Shown: positions 17,696-26,630 of the stretch, piece by piece
Layout: each line of letters begins with the position of its first letter
How positions within the stretch are numbered: position 1 is the stretch's first letter
From: RHLJ01 sp963974345
GTDB lineage: Bacteria; Bacteroidota; Rhodothermia; Balneolales; Balneolaceae
Length of the DNA stretch: 64,000 nucleotides
Reading direction: 5' to 3'
Assembly (NCBI GenBank): GCA_963974345.1
Contig: CAXBBW010000006.1
Span: 124,001 to 188,000 of the forward strand
Notes under the pieces: model-generated
Told to the model about the DNA's origin: nothing
The model's database searches: none
Seen by the model: the letters and a program-made list of their open reading frames with translations, nothing else
Translations under genes and position numbers: made by a program

Positions 17696-19417
17696 CTAGA
17701 ATTTTAACGTTAAACCTCCGAAGGCTTGAAGTGGTCTTTCCCGATAACCTTCCCAAATTTCGTATTTTTGTCCCAAAATATTCAACACTTTTGCATAAAC
17801 ACCAAATCTCCTGCTAAATTGGTATTCAACACCAGCATTTATAAGCACAAATGCCTTTAAATCTTCGGTTGCTGAAGGTGCTTTTCTTTTGTCGATGAAC
17901 TCAGCCCAACTCGTTACTTTTAGCTTTGAAATTGGCTTGTAAGAAAAGGAACCATTCACACCTAAACGTTCTTCAAATGGAATATCTCCCGCATTTGCGA
18001 GTTTAGGTCTTCGGGCATAAAAACGGGCATCAAACCAAAATTTTTCGGGAACCAATTGCTGCGTTATCCCACCAAAAAGTTCGAATACGGTCGCTTTAGC
18101 AAAATTAACCTCGTAAAAACCAAACGTTTGCGCTGCTCCTACATTTTGATTTGATCGCTGATAGTACGCATAATCTTTCGTTAGCTCGTAGCTAATTCCC
18201 CCAAAAATTCGATTCCCTTCAATTCCTTGAAAAGCAATTTCCCCATATACCCCGGAAGTGTAGCTATGCTTTAACGCTGTTTGATGATCTAAGAATCGAT
18301 TAGTTTGATGGTGATCAAGTGCTGACTTTATATCTGGCGCACCAAAAGCACGACCCGTAATTACAATAGCATCTTTTAAATTATATCGAAGCTTTAGTTC
18401 GGGAGTAAAATAAATTCTATTTGAAAAGCCATCCGAAACATATGCAAGACCTGCGTTTGCAGTAATATGAGCACTAAAATCGAGTAACTTTCTATACTCA
18501 ACCGAGGCGCGGGTATTAACCCATTGCTGAGAATTCCCTAACGACGTAAATAAGTAATTGCCAAAAGAAACCGATCCATTTACATGAAAGGTTTCATATA
18601 ATCTACTTCCAGCCCAATACTTCGAAAACTCTGTATCTATTACTTGTTCTTTTAGCTCGCCATTTAGAGTCGAATTTCCTGCAAGCACATCTACATCCAG
18701 TGCATTTCCTTTAAAGGTGAATTCCCAGCCTTCCAAAGCATTTTCTGTTTTGGTGATGGTGACATCCCCACCAAAACCTAGATATTCTTTTTTAGCTGTT
18801 TCTCCAATTAATACCTGTTGAGTGTTTGCAAGGTCAAACATTCGATTGAAATCACTTAGAAAACCCGCGCCAACTGCTATATTTAGTTTTTCATTTGGCT
18901 TTGTGTTGTACTGTACGTCTCCATCAAAATAGCGGAAACTACTTTCTCGATTGTCTAGGTGACCATCTGTTGAGCGATAATTTATATTCCCAGAAACCGC
19001 TGACTTTTGATTCAATCCACGATAAAAATACCCTTCTACTTCGGGAGTGATAAAATTCCCAATCCCAGCTTTAACCCATCCAGTAGTTCGGTCGGGCGTT
19101 CTAAGAATTGATCGTTGAGGAGGTTCTGGTCGATCTAACTGTGTAATTGAGATACTTGCAACGGCATCATCACGCGACTCCATAAACGGCATTCTGTTTG
19201 GGTCTACTCTGAATACTCTTGGTTTTGGATTAAAGCCCAAAATAGGCTGGCGACGTAGACCTGGAAAACGAGCTCTGAACTCACTTCTGATCTCAATATC
19301 CTGTGGATTAATTTCAGGCAATAGAGAGTTTTGAGGATTTCCTCCTGTGGTTTGAGCTTGAGTCTCAACACCTAATAAAAGCGTAAATAGAATAAGTGTG
19401 GTTTGTCGGAACGTCAT
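17696..19417 (-). CDS. Outer-membrane beta-barrel, TonB-dependent-receptor-like without plug
   Basis: 573 residues from ATG 19417. An upstream in-frame start at 19477 would add 20 residues before the signal peptide (TLILFTLLLGVETQAQ) and is rejected. The N-terminal 120 residues are polar, with no obvious plug domain. From about 130 there are repeated amphipathic strands with TonB-dependent-receptor-like barrel features, ending in Phe (GGLTLKF). It is the first gene of the six-gene operon with two HU proteins, ExbB, ExbD and TonB. It may be the energized outer-membrane partner of that motor. I see no clear TonB box. The family is Bacteroidota-type and its function is unknown. Confidence 0.75.
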   Translation of the reverse strand: MTFRQTTLILFTLLLGVETQAQTTGGNPQNSLLPEINPQDIEIRSEFRARFPGLRRQPILGFNPKPRVFRVDPNRMPFMESRDDAVASISITQLDRPEPPQRSILRTPDRTTGWVKAGIGNFITPEVEGYFYRGLNQKSAVSGNINYRSTDGHLDNRESSFRYFDGDVQYNTKPNEKLNIAVGAGFLSDFNRMFDLANTQQVLIGETAKKEYLGFGGDVTITKTENALEGWEFTFKGNALDVDVLAGNSTLNGELKEQVIDTEFSKYWAGSRLYETFHVNGSVSFGNYLFTSLGNSQQWVNTRASVEYRKLLDFSAHITANAGLAYVSDGFSNRIYFTPELKLRYNLKDAIVITGRAFGAPDIKSALDHHQTNRFLDHQTALKHSYTSGVYGEIAFQGIEGNRIFGGISYELTKDYAYYQRSNQNVGAAQTFGFYEVNFAKATVFELFGGITQQLVPEKFWFDARFYARRPKLANAGDIPFEERLGVNGSFSYKPISKLKVTSWAEFIDKRKAPSATEDLKAFVLINAGVEYQFSRRFGVYAKVLNILGQKYEIWEGYRERPLQAFGGLTLKF

Positions 19418-19512
19418 TATAAAAACGGGTTTGCTGAAGGTACTAAATTTTGAAGCAAGGTTTAAGCCCTTACCCAACGAAAAAGATGTACTCGAAGTGT
19501 GGAGGGATGTTC

Positions 19513-19626
19513 CTAAACTTTCGCCTCTCTCTTCAACACTACAAACTTATCAATTGCTAAACAGATTGGTGCAATTAATAGTACTAACAATAAAGTAACC
19601 GCATGGGTAACCGTGGCGAATGGAAG
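19513..19626 (-). pseudogene. Decayed 3' remnant of a flippase-like gene
   Basis: On the minus strand this stretch reads as 35 residues plus stop (FATVTHAVTLLLV ... CLAIDKFVVLK). It matches the last 35 residues of the intact membrane-protein gene at 19789-20805, with 27 of 35 residues identical by my count. The reading frame has no start and no upstream body; homology stops at about 19626, where a perfect palindrome begins. It is a duplicated or recombined tail of the neighbouring gene, or the tail left by replacement with a diverged copy. Confidence 0.8.
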
Positions 19627-19639
19627 TCTGGAGACTTCC
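19622..19639. repeat. REP-like palindrome 1
   Basis: Perfect inverted repeat GGAAGTCT / AGACTTCC with a 2-nt GG loop. It abuts the point where homology of the flippase remnant ends. Short perfect palindromes of this sort occur as dispersed extragenic elements in Bacteroidota-like genomes; whether this one is dispersed needs a genome search. Confidence 0.55.
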
Positions 19640-19649
19640 TAATTGATAC

Positions 19650-19672
19650 CTTTCAAGTTACAAACTTGAAAG
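19650..19672. repeat. REP-like palindrome 2
   Basis: Perfect inverted repeat CTTTCAAGTT / AACTTGAAAG with a 3-nt ACA loop. It lies 10 nt from palindrome 1, forming a two-hairpin unit. A run of eight G follows at 19679-19686, unusual for this AT-rich sequence. The rest of the gene-free stretch 19418-19788 shows no coding signal beyond the decayed remnant. Confidence 0.55.
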
Positions 19673-19788
19673 ATCGTCGGGGGGGGAGCTATGGAACGAG
19701 AATAAACAAGATTTAAAGTGTGTCTTAATGACTACCCTTCTGCTGATTATGTAGCTGCAAAATAGGTTTTCACCCTCAAGATGAAGCC

Positions 19789-20805
19789 CTAGTTTTTGCC
19801 TTCGCTTTTCAAAACCAAAAACTTATCTATCGCTAAACATATCGGGGCGATAATAATTACAAGCAATAATGTTGCGGCATGAGTAATCGTTGCAAAAGCC
19901 AATCCGGTTGCTTCTGGTACTGCAAATAGCACAAATAAACTATAGGTAATCAAATAGTGATAACTACCAACGCCACCTGGTGTTGGGATGGAAATACCTA
20001 CCGCAGAAACCATGGTTAGAACAACTGCGTCTGCAAAAGAAAGATCGTATGTGATTTGCAGATCAAACATCCAAAAAGGTATGTATATCATCAAAATATA
20101 AATCAACCAAATTAACGCAGTATAAATAATGAATAGCGGCCAGTTTTTAAGCTTACGAATTGCAAGTATTCCTTGAAAAAAGCTCTTTGCTGTAACTCTA
20201 ACCTTAGCAATAAAGACAGCTAGTTTCCCTTCTCCTTCGCTTAACTTTCTAATTAAAAAGAATATCGCAACACCGAAAACAAGTGCGAATATTCCATAGT
20301 TAACTATTGATGAAATAAATGACTCTACTACTTCAGAATCTGTAAAATCAATTTTAAATAGACGGGATAGAATTTCTGCATCTGAAATCATGAAAAAACC
20401 AACAAAGGTCATAATCATCAGCATGCTTACTAAATCCACAATGCGTTCAAGAACAATGGTTCCAATGATTTTAGAATTGCTTTCACCTACTGTTCGAGCA
20501 ACGTAGACTGGTCGGGTTATTTCTCCAAGACGAGGAAAGGGGATATTGGTTAAGTAACCAAACATCACTCCAGTAAACAACGTGAATCGATGTGGGACAA
20601 CACCGCCATCATTAAATAACATTCGCCAGCGCTCAGCACGAATATAATGAGCGGCAACTAACGAAATGGCAAAAGGGAAAAGCCATCCCCAACTCATATC
20701 ACGAGATGCTTCTAAAATTTCTGAAAATTCTACGTTTCTAAATGCTAACCACAAAAAAAGTGCTGCTATGGCAACACTGAGTAAAATTTTTAAATACTTG
20801 TTCAT
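19789..20805 (-). CDS. LPG-synthase TM-domain/UPF0104-type membrane protein (putative flippase)
   Basis: 338 residues with about eight hydrophobic segments. The ERWRMLF, EITRPVYVAR and GTIVLERIVDLVSML motifs are typical of the lysylphosphatidylglycerol synthase TM / AglD family. Family knowledge: integral inner-membrane proteins linked to lipid flipping or glycolipid handling. No aminoacyl-transferase domain is attached, so LPG synthesis is not implied. The start is 6 nt after the lolA stop, making it the last gene of the gcvT-comB-ftsK-lolA run. Its 3' end exists a second time as a decayed copy at 19513-19626. Confidence 0.75.
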   Translation of the reverse strand: MNKYLKILLSVAIAALFLWLAFRNVEFSEILEASRDMSWGWLFPFAISLVAAHYIRAERWRMLFNDGGVVPHRFTLFTGVMFGYLTNIPFPRLGEITRPVYVARTVGESNSKIIGTIVLERIVDLVSMLMIMTFVGFFMISDAEILSRLFKIDFTDSEVVESFISSIVNYGIFALVFGVAIFFLIRKLSEGEGKLAVFIAKVRVTAKSFFQGILAIRKLKNWPLFIIYTALIWLIYILMIYIPFWMFDLQITYDLSFADAVVLTMVSAVGISIPTPGGVGSYHYLITYSLFVLFAVPEATGLAFATITHAATLLLVIIIAPICLAIDKFLVLKSEGKN

Positions 20806-20811
20806 CCTGAA

Positions 20812-21441
20812 TTAATACCTCATATCAACTATCTCTGCATCTTCAGGATAATTTAGATTAAATGTTTGGTCAGTTAAACTTTCGAACTTTCCATTGCTAA
20901 AAGTGGTAACAATCAGGTTGTCGGCAAAATCGTATGCGGTAATTTTAATTGGTTCAAGAACTCCATTTACTTCAATTTCTACTTTTAGGAAAGTGGCAAA
21001 ATCATCGTCCGTTTCCAGAGTAATAAGTGTATTTCCATTTGAAAGTTTTTTCTCTGAAGAAGTATACGTTTCATTAATGCCACTTAGCATTCTGGATGGA
21101 GCAAAATCATCCTCTTCAGGATCGTATTCACTTATAATTAACCGGTTTCTGAGTCCTTCATACACTCTAGAAATTTCTCCATCTACCACAATGATTTTAT
21201 CATCACTTTCTAGTTTATACCCAACCTGATCTATCCAAATTAATCCTTCAGAGGTTGTGCTTTCTTCGGTATAAGCATCGGTATAAGTGTGATTGAATTC
21301 CGCACGAAATACTGCGCTTTCGTCAAAGCGTGTTTTTAATTCTACAAAAGCGGGACTTTGAGCTTGTACATTTTGAAGAGAGATTATAATCCCCAAAGTG
21401 AATACTGCAATAAAATATTTAGTCGAGATCTTTAAGTCCAT
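20812..21441 (-). CDS. lolA: LolA-like outer-membrane lipoprotein carrier
   Basis: 209 residues. Signal peptide to about residue 28 (LQNVQAQ), then a LolA-type half-open barrel: FRAEFNHTYTD, EGLIWIDQVGYKLES, DGEISRVYEGLRNRLIISEYDPE, and a late VEIEVNGVLEPIKI segment. Family role: periplasmic shuttle moving lipoproteins from LolCDE to the outer membrane. The gene overlaps the ftsK 3' end by 23 nt and ends 6 nt before the flippase-like gene, so it is translationally coupled. The start at 21441 precedes a normal signal peptide. Confidence 0.85.
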   Translation of the reverse strand: MDLKISTKYFIAVFTLGIIISLQNVQAQSPAFVELKTRFDESAVFRAEFNHTYTDAYTEESTTSEGLIWIDQVGYKLESDDKIIVVDGEISRVYEGLRNRLIISEYDPEEDDFAPSRMLSGINETYTSSEKKLSNGNTLITLETDDDFATFLKVEIEVNGVLEPIKITAYDFADNLIVTTFSNGKFESLTDQTFNLNYPEDAEIVDMRY

Positions 21442-23968
21442 CTAATATCTCCTGTAGTTCTTCTTCTTCTTGGACAAGAACGTCGCGTGCGGTACTACCC
21501 TGATATGGTCCAACAATCCCTGCATTAAATAATTGATCTATGATTCGTCCTGCTCGGTTATACCCAATTTTTAGCTTTCGCTGAAGAAGAGATACCGACC
21601 CTTGTTGATGAAGAATTACCACTTTTGCTGCGGTTTCAAACATGTCATCTATGTCTTCTAACGGATCTGGAATACCGGAATTGTCTTCTTTTATTATTGG
21701 AAGATGGAAAGGTTCTTTATAGCCGGCTTGTTCCCCTATAAAAGCATTAATTCGTTCAACTTCTTCTGTAGAAACAAAGGCATTTTGAATTCTAGTCATC
21801 CCTGCTCCATTGGTAAATAACATATCACCCATACCAACCAATTGATCAGCACCACCAACATCAAGAATTGTTCTTGAATCGACTTTTGATGCTACTTGAT
21901 AGGCAATTCTCGCTGGGAAATTTGCTTTAATAGTTCCTGTAATTACATTTACTGATGGGCGTTGAGTTGCAACTACCATGTGAATTCCAACAGCACGAGC
22001 AAGTTGTGCAATACGGGCAATCGGCTCTTCGATTTGCTTACCAGCGGTCATCATTAAATCAGCAAGCTCATCTATAATTACTACAATATATGGAAGATGT
22101 CGGTGACCTAATTCGTCTTCTAATTCGCCATCTTTAAATTTCACGTTGTATGCTTTAATATCTCGAACCATTCCCATTTTGAGGAGATCGTAACGGTCGT
22201 CCATCTCTTTACAAACACTGTTGAGCGTTTCAAGCGCTTTAGTTGTATCTGTGATAATCGGTTCATCTGCATCGGGCAACATCGCCAAAAAGTGATTCTG
22301 GATATTTCGATAGAGCGATAATTCGATCTTTTTGGGATCAATCATCACAAACTTTAAATTATCTGGGTGGCACTTATAAAGCAGGCATGTAATAATGGTA
22401 TTGATACCCACCGATTTACCTGAACCTGTTGCCCCAGCAACCAATAAATGCGGCATTTTTGTTAAATCCATCATAAACACTTCGTTCTCGATGGTTTTAC
22501 CAAATGCTACCGGAAGCACCATATCCGTTTCAACGAATTTCTTGGTATTTATTACCTGCTTAATGTACACCGTTTCGCGAGTTGTATTCGGCACTTCAAT
22601 TCCCACGGCCGATTTACCCGGAATTGGCGTAAGCATCCTTAGTCCTTTTGATGCGGTAGCCATTTTCAAGTCATTGGAATAACTCTCAATCTTACTGATT
22701 TTAACATCGGGCGCTGGTTCTAATTCATAGAGAGTAACGGTTGGTCCTACAATTGCGTTTATTGCCACAATTTCGATTTTATGGCGCTTTAGCTTGTCTA
22801 GAATAATCCGTTTGTTTTCTTTGATCTCTTCTAGGTCAACTTCATTTCCTTCGTTAGGTGGAGTTGTAAGTAAGTCGATGGTTGGGAATTTGTACCTTAT
22901 TACTGGGACTTCTTTTGCTTTATCGGCATTAATTTTGTCCAGATCTTTTTCGCCCGCTTCTTCGTCTCCTTCACCTTTGTAAATCGCTACTTCCACATCA
23001 TCGTCATCGGAATCTTCTTCTACATGAGGCTCAGCTTTTTCAATCACTGCTCTTTGACGATTATCTATTGTTTTAACTTCTGCTTTTGCTTCTTCTATAC
23101 GCTTACGGTCTTCTTCATCCGACTTCTCTACAATTTCGTCGATACTTGGCTTAACAGTAACGGCTTCATCTCTAGTTTTTGCTTCCGCAATCTGTACTTT
23201 TTTGATAGCAGCTTTTCGTTCTTTCTCAGCTTTTTGAGCTTCTTTTTCTTCTTTCTTTAACTCGATTTCCGCTTTTTTAGTAGCGATTCGCTCTTCTTGT
23301 TCTGCAATTTTTTGTGCTTTCTTTTCTTCTCTGGCTATTCGAGATTCTTCCATTTTCTCACGTACTCCATCCCACCAAATTTTCACATTATCGATCGTTT
23401 TTTGGAGATCACGATCCCATAATAGAAGAAGGGTGACCAATACAAGAACAGAAAGAATAAATATGGAGCCGATTCCGGTTATGTTCTGTAGAATCCGAGA
23501 AATTGCTACTCCTGCGCCTCCACTCCATACCGAGTCTTCAGGAAAATCGGCGTTTTGATTTAGCCAACCAATGAAGGTAGAAAGGAGTACCATTCCCCAA
23601 ACGGTTAAAATATTAAGCCAACCATTTTCTTTAAACGAACGGTGACGTAGCACATGCCACCCATTATATCCTACTATTAATGCAAGAATAATACTTGTGT
23701 AGCCAAACAATGTATACACCAAAAAATGGGAGATATAGGCTCCAACTGGGCCCAGCCAGTTTTGTACTAACCGTGAATTAGCATCGGGATTAAAAAGATC
23801 TGTAAAATTTAAACTTCTAGCATATTGATAATCTTCAGGTGTATAAGAAAGGATACTTAACCCTAGCAGAACAGCTATAGCGATCACAATAATCCCTACA
23901 ATCTCAACTTTACGAGCTGAATCTAGTCCTTTAGGTGCTCCTGATGTATTAAGTTTCTTTTTAGCCAT
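21419..23968 (-). CDS. ftsK: FtsK/SpoIIIE DNA translocase
   Basis: 849 residues, full length for a short-linker FtsK. Four N-terminal TM segments (between about 22 and 185), a K/E-rich coiled-coil linker (about 200-300), then the motor. Walker A GATGSGKS is near residue 513 and Walker B VVIIDELADLM near 633, with ATQRPSVNVITG nearby. The last 70 residues form the winged-helix gamma domain (VSLLQRKLKIGYNRAGRIIDQL). Family role: septal DNA pump that clears chromosome ends and activates XerCD at dif. It overlaps comB by 8 nt upstream and lolA by 23 nt downstream. Confidence 0.96.
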   Translation of the reverse strand: MAKKKLNTSGAPKGLDSARKVEIVGIIVIAIAVLLGLSILSYTPEDYQYARSLNFTDLFNPDANSRLVQNWLGPVGAYISHFLVYTLFGYTSIILALIVGYNGWHVLRHRSFKENGWLNILTVWGMVLLSTFIGWLNQNADFPEDSVWSGGAGVAISRILQNITGIGSIFILSVLVLVTLLLLWDRDLQKTIDNVKIWWDGVREKMEESRIAREEKKAQKIAEQEERIATKKAEIELKKEEKEAQKAEKERKAAIKKVQIAEAKTRDEAVTVKPSIDEIVEKSDEEDRKRIEEAKAEVKTIDNRQRAVIEKAEPHVEEDSDDDDVEVAIYKGEGDEEAGEKDLDKINADKAKEVPVIRYKFPTIDLLTTPPNEGNEVDLEEIKENKRIILDKLKRHKIEIVAINAIVGPTVTLYELEPAPDVKISKIESYSNDLKMATASKGLRMLTPIPGKSAVGIEVPNTTRETVYIKQVINTKKFVETDMVLPVAFGKTIENEVFMMDLTKMPHLLVAGATGSGKSVGINTIITCLLYKCHPDNLKFVMIDPKKIELSLYRNIQNHFLAMLPDADEPIITDTTKALETLNSVCKEMDDRYDLLKMGMVRDIKAYNVKFKDGELEDELGHRHLPYIVVIIDELADLMMTAGKQIEEPIARIAQLARAVGIHMVVATQRPSVNVITGTIKANFPARIAYQVASKVDSRTILDVGGADQLVGMGDMLFTNGAGMTRIQNAFVSTEEVERINAFIGEQAGYKEPFHLPIIKEDNSGIPDPLEDIDDMFETAAKVVILHQQGSVSLLQRKLKIGYNRAGRIIDQLFNAGIVGPYQGSTARDVLVQEEEELQEILDGLKDLD

Positions 23969-24698
23969 TTAAATTTGTGATAATTCCGTCTTTCATTCCC
24001 GGTAGAACATCAAACTCATCTACTTTACAGCAAAATGAAACGTCATCTTCGTCTACCAGATTTCTCAGCCTATAGGCATGGTCGCTTTTTTTGATAGTTT
24101 CTTCTAAATCATTCCCAAATTTTTCGAACAAACCAAATGCAACCTTTGCCCCATCTTTAGTAGCTTCAGGGAGGTTTCCATTACATAATTTATGAATCAA
24201 TGAGCCTGCAAACATAGTGTCTTCCAAAGCTAACCTTCCTCGCCAGCCAGAACAAATTAATACCACTTCATCGTCGTGTTCTGCTAAGGCATTCAAAATA
24301 CTTTGTTGATTTAGAAACGAACCAATATAAATTCGGTTTGCCAAACTTGCTTTTTTAATCGCTTTTGTTCCGTTTGTGGTATTCATTATTAGCGTCTTGT
24401 TACCCACGGCTTCTTTGGTATACTCAAGTGGGGAGTTTCCCAAATGATACCCATCAATTTTTATACCGTCTTTTTCTCCACATAACAAATAATCATTTTG
24501 ATCCATAGTACGCGCAATTTTCATTGCGTCGCTCATATCTTCTACAGGAATAATCTTTTTTGCTCCGCTATTAATAGCGGTCACTATCGATGACGAGGCG
24601 CGAAGGACATCGATAATTACTGCACTTTTCCCCCTTAACTCTTCTTCTTGAAAAGTCTGCACCGAAAAAAATACGTCTATATAACTTAGGTCTGGCAT
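23961..24698 (-). CDS. comB: 2-phosphosulfolactate phosphatase family protein (ComB)
   Basis: 245 residues, the usual ComB length. It starts IDVFFSVQTF and continues GKSAVIIDVLRASSSIVTAINSGAKKIIPVED, CGEKDG and LIMNTTNGTKAI, all recalled ComB motifs. Family reaction: 2-phosphosulfolactate to sulfolactate plus phosphate, in coenzyme M or sulfolactate metabolism. No other sulfolactate genes are in the window, so the substrate in this organism is uncertain. The start is 10 nt after the gcvT stop and the 3' end overlaps ftsK by 8 nt. Confidence 0.85.
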   Translation of the reverse strand: MPDLSYIDVFFSVQTFQEEELRGKSAVIIDVLRASSSIVTAINSGAKKIIPVEDMSDAMKIARTMDQNDYLLCGEKDGIKIDGYHLGNSPLEYTKEAVGNKTLIMNTTNGTKAIKKASLANRIYIGSFLNQQSILNALAEHDDEVVLICSGWRGRLALEDTMFAGSLIHKLCNGNLPEATKDGAKVAFGLFEKFGNDLEETIKKSDHAYRLRNLVDEDDVSFCCKVDEFDVLPGMKDGIITNLNG

Positions 24699-24708
24699 AG
24701 TTTCTCTC

Positions 24709-25809
24709 TTACTTTTTTATAAATGGTGGTTTTGTAACTTTTGCCACCGCAGTTCTTTTGCGAATAGCGATTTGAATAGTAGAACCTTCGGTAGCATATG
24801 CTTTTTCTACATATCCCATCCCTATTCCTTTACCTAAAGTAATGGACATTGTTCCACTTGTTACTTCACCAATTGTATCCCCGTGTTCATTCATAATCTC
24901 GTACCCATGTCTCGGAATTGATCGCTCATCATCTAACTCAAAACCAACTAGCTGTCTTCCAATTCCTTCTTCTTTCTTTTTAAGAAGTGCATATTTACCA
25001 ATAAAATCACCTTTATCAAACTTAGTAATCCATCCTAATCGCGCTTCTAGCGGGTGTGTTTTGTTGGTGATATCGTTGCCATACAATGCATATCCCATCT
25101 CTAAACGTAAGGTATCGCGAGCACCAAGTCCACAAGGTTCTATCCCAAATTCTTCTCCTGCCTTAAAAATAGCATCCCAAACCGCTTTTGGATCAACTGA
25201 ATTCTTGTCGAAATATAGTTCAAACCCTTTTTCTCCAGTATATCCTGTTGCTGAAAATACAACCTCTTCCATTCCGGCAAGTGAACCCATCTTAAAACTA
25301 TAGAATCCAATTGAGTTTAAATCTAAATCAGTAATCTTTTGAAGAGTTTCTACAGATTTTGGGCCTTGAACTGCCAGCAATGCTGTATTTGGAGAGTTAT
25401 CAAGTACTTGAGCATCAAAGGTATTGTTTTCATTTATCCAAGCTAGATCTTTCTCAATATTTGATGCATTGACAACCAAAATAAACTGGTTCTCATCAAA
25501 CAATTTATATACAATTAAATCATCTACAATTCCGCCATCTTCGTAGCACATACATGAATACTGTGCTTTTCCCGCCGTTAACTTTGAAACATCATTAACT
25601 GTTACTTTTTGAATTAACTCCAATGCTTCGGTACCACTCACAAAAAATTCGCCCATATGCGAAACATCAAATACACCCACTGCTTCACGAACAGCGGTAT
25701 GCTCTATTTTAATCCCTTTGTATTGAACCGGCATGTCAAAACCTGCGAACTCTACTAATTTGCCACCTGCTTCCTGATGGATTGCGTGAAAAGGTGTTTT
25801 CTTAATCAT
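24709..25809 (-). CDS. gcvT: Aminomethyltransferase, glycine cleavage T protein
   Basis: 366 residues from ATG 25809. A longer frame to 25899 would add 30 residues absent from the family and is rejected. Motifs: HAIHQEAGGKLVEFAGFDMPVQY near the N-terminus, GVFDVSHMGEFFVSG, FSATGYTGEKGFELYF, GLGARDTLRLEMGYALYGND, and the C-terminal barrel (SGTMSITLGKGIGMGYVE). Family reaction: transfers the aminomethyl carbon from H protein to tetrahydrofolate, releasing ammonia. No gcvH or gcvP is seen nearby. It heads the run gcvT-comB-ftsK-lolA-flippase-like. No glycine riboswitch is visible in the 165-nt upstream region. Confidence 0.93.
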   Translation of the reverse strand: MIKKTPFHAIHQEAGGKLVEFAGFDMPVQYKGIKIEHTAVREAVGVFDVSHMGEFFVSGTEALELIQKVTVNDVSKLTAGKAQYSCMCYEDGGIVDDLIVYKLFDENQFILVVNASNIEKDLAWINENNTFDAQVLDNSPNTALLAVQGPKSVETLQKITDLDLNSIGFYSFKMGSLAGMEEVVFSATGYTGEKGFELYFDKNSVDPKAVWDAIFKAGEEFGIEPCGLGARDTLRLEMGYALYGNDITNKTHPLEARLGWITKFDKGDFIGKYALLKKKEEGIGRQLVGFELDDERSIPRHGYEIMNEHGDTIGEVTSGTMSITLGKGIGMGYVEKAYATEGSTIQIAIRKRTAVAKVTKPPFIKK

Positions 25810-25974
25810 GTATTTGATTTGAGTCAGTCTAATAAATTCTGCCGAAGTTAATGATTTTTGAAGAAAGGAGTGGATTAAAGAATGAAGAACATCCAGCAAT
25901 TAACTATCAATTTTTTGTGAATAGAATTATGAAGCTGATCTTATCGTTTAACTAATCAACTCTTATAAACAACT

Positions 25975-26610
25975 ATGAAGCACTACTCTCGAAAAAAACT
26001 TGATCATCTACCTTCCAGGTTCCGAGCTCAATTTATTAACTCCGTTACTGGTTATAAATCTGCAAACCTAATTGGCACTAAATCTAACGATGGGATCACA
26101 AATCTTGCTGTTTTTAGCTCCGTTACGCATCTTGGGAGTAACCCTCCTTTATTGGGATTTGTACTTCGACCAAGAACGGTAACCCGAAATACCTATGAAA
26201 ACCTTCGAAGAACTGGGGTATTTACGGTTAACCATGTGAACTCCGAAATCATAAAACCTGCCCATCAAACCTCTGCCAAGTACGATTCTGGCGTCTCTGA
26301 GTTTTCAAGAACAGGGTTAACTGAAGAGTACCTTGATGGATTTGAAGCTCCTTATGTGAAAGAAAGCGTTATTAAAATTGGGTGTGCATATCAGAATGAG
26401 TATTTCCTTAAAGAAAACGAATGCCTATTTATTATCGGGACCATCCAACATATTTATATAGATGAAGGTCTTCAGTCTGATGATGGTTGGCTTAATCTTG
26501 AAGAAGCTGGCTCTGTGAGCATCAATGGATTAGATGGGTATTCTCTCCCTAAAGTTTTGGACCGATTTAGCTATGCAAAACCAGGGGAGGAACCAGAATC
26601 GATAAAATAG
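25975..26610 (+). CDS. Flavin reductase-like FMN-binding split-barrel protein
   Basis: 211 residues. The N-terminal half carries the flavin-reductase-like split barrel: NSVTGYKSANLIGTKSNDGITNLAVFSSVTHLGSNPPLLGFVLRP and the NLRRTGVFTVNHVN segment. Family role: binds FMN and reduces it with NAD(P)H for partner monooxygenases, or acts as a flavin-dependent reductase. No monooxygenase partner is adjacent. It is transcribed alone, diverging from gcvT across a 165-bp gap, and its stop converges on the following exported gene. Confidence 0.8.
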   Translation: MKHYSRKKLDHLPSRFRAQFINSVTGYKSANLIGTKSNDGITNLAVFSSVTHLGSNPPLLGFVLRPRTVTRNTYENLRRTGVFTVNHVNSEIIKPAHQTSAKYDSGVSEFSRTGLTEEYLDGFEAPYVKESVIKIGCAYQNEYFLKENECLFIIGTIQHIYIDEGLQSDDGWLNLEEAGSVSINGLDGYSLPKVLDRFSYAKPGEEPESIK

Positions 26611-26630
26611 GTTCCTCTAAGTCCCGATAA

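Noticed and set aside
19398..19598. 66-residue plus-strand frame across the flippase remnant
   Set aside because: No domain, no ribosome site, and it runs antisense to the clear decayed tail.
19679..19686. Run of eight G as a possible phase-variable tract
   Set aside because: It is intergenic and upstream of no intact start; more likely part of the repeat unit.
25810..25974. Possible glycine riboswitch before gcvT
   Set aside because: No recognisable riboswitch core on the minus strand in this 165-nt region.
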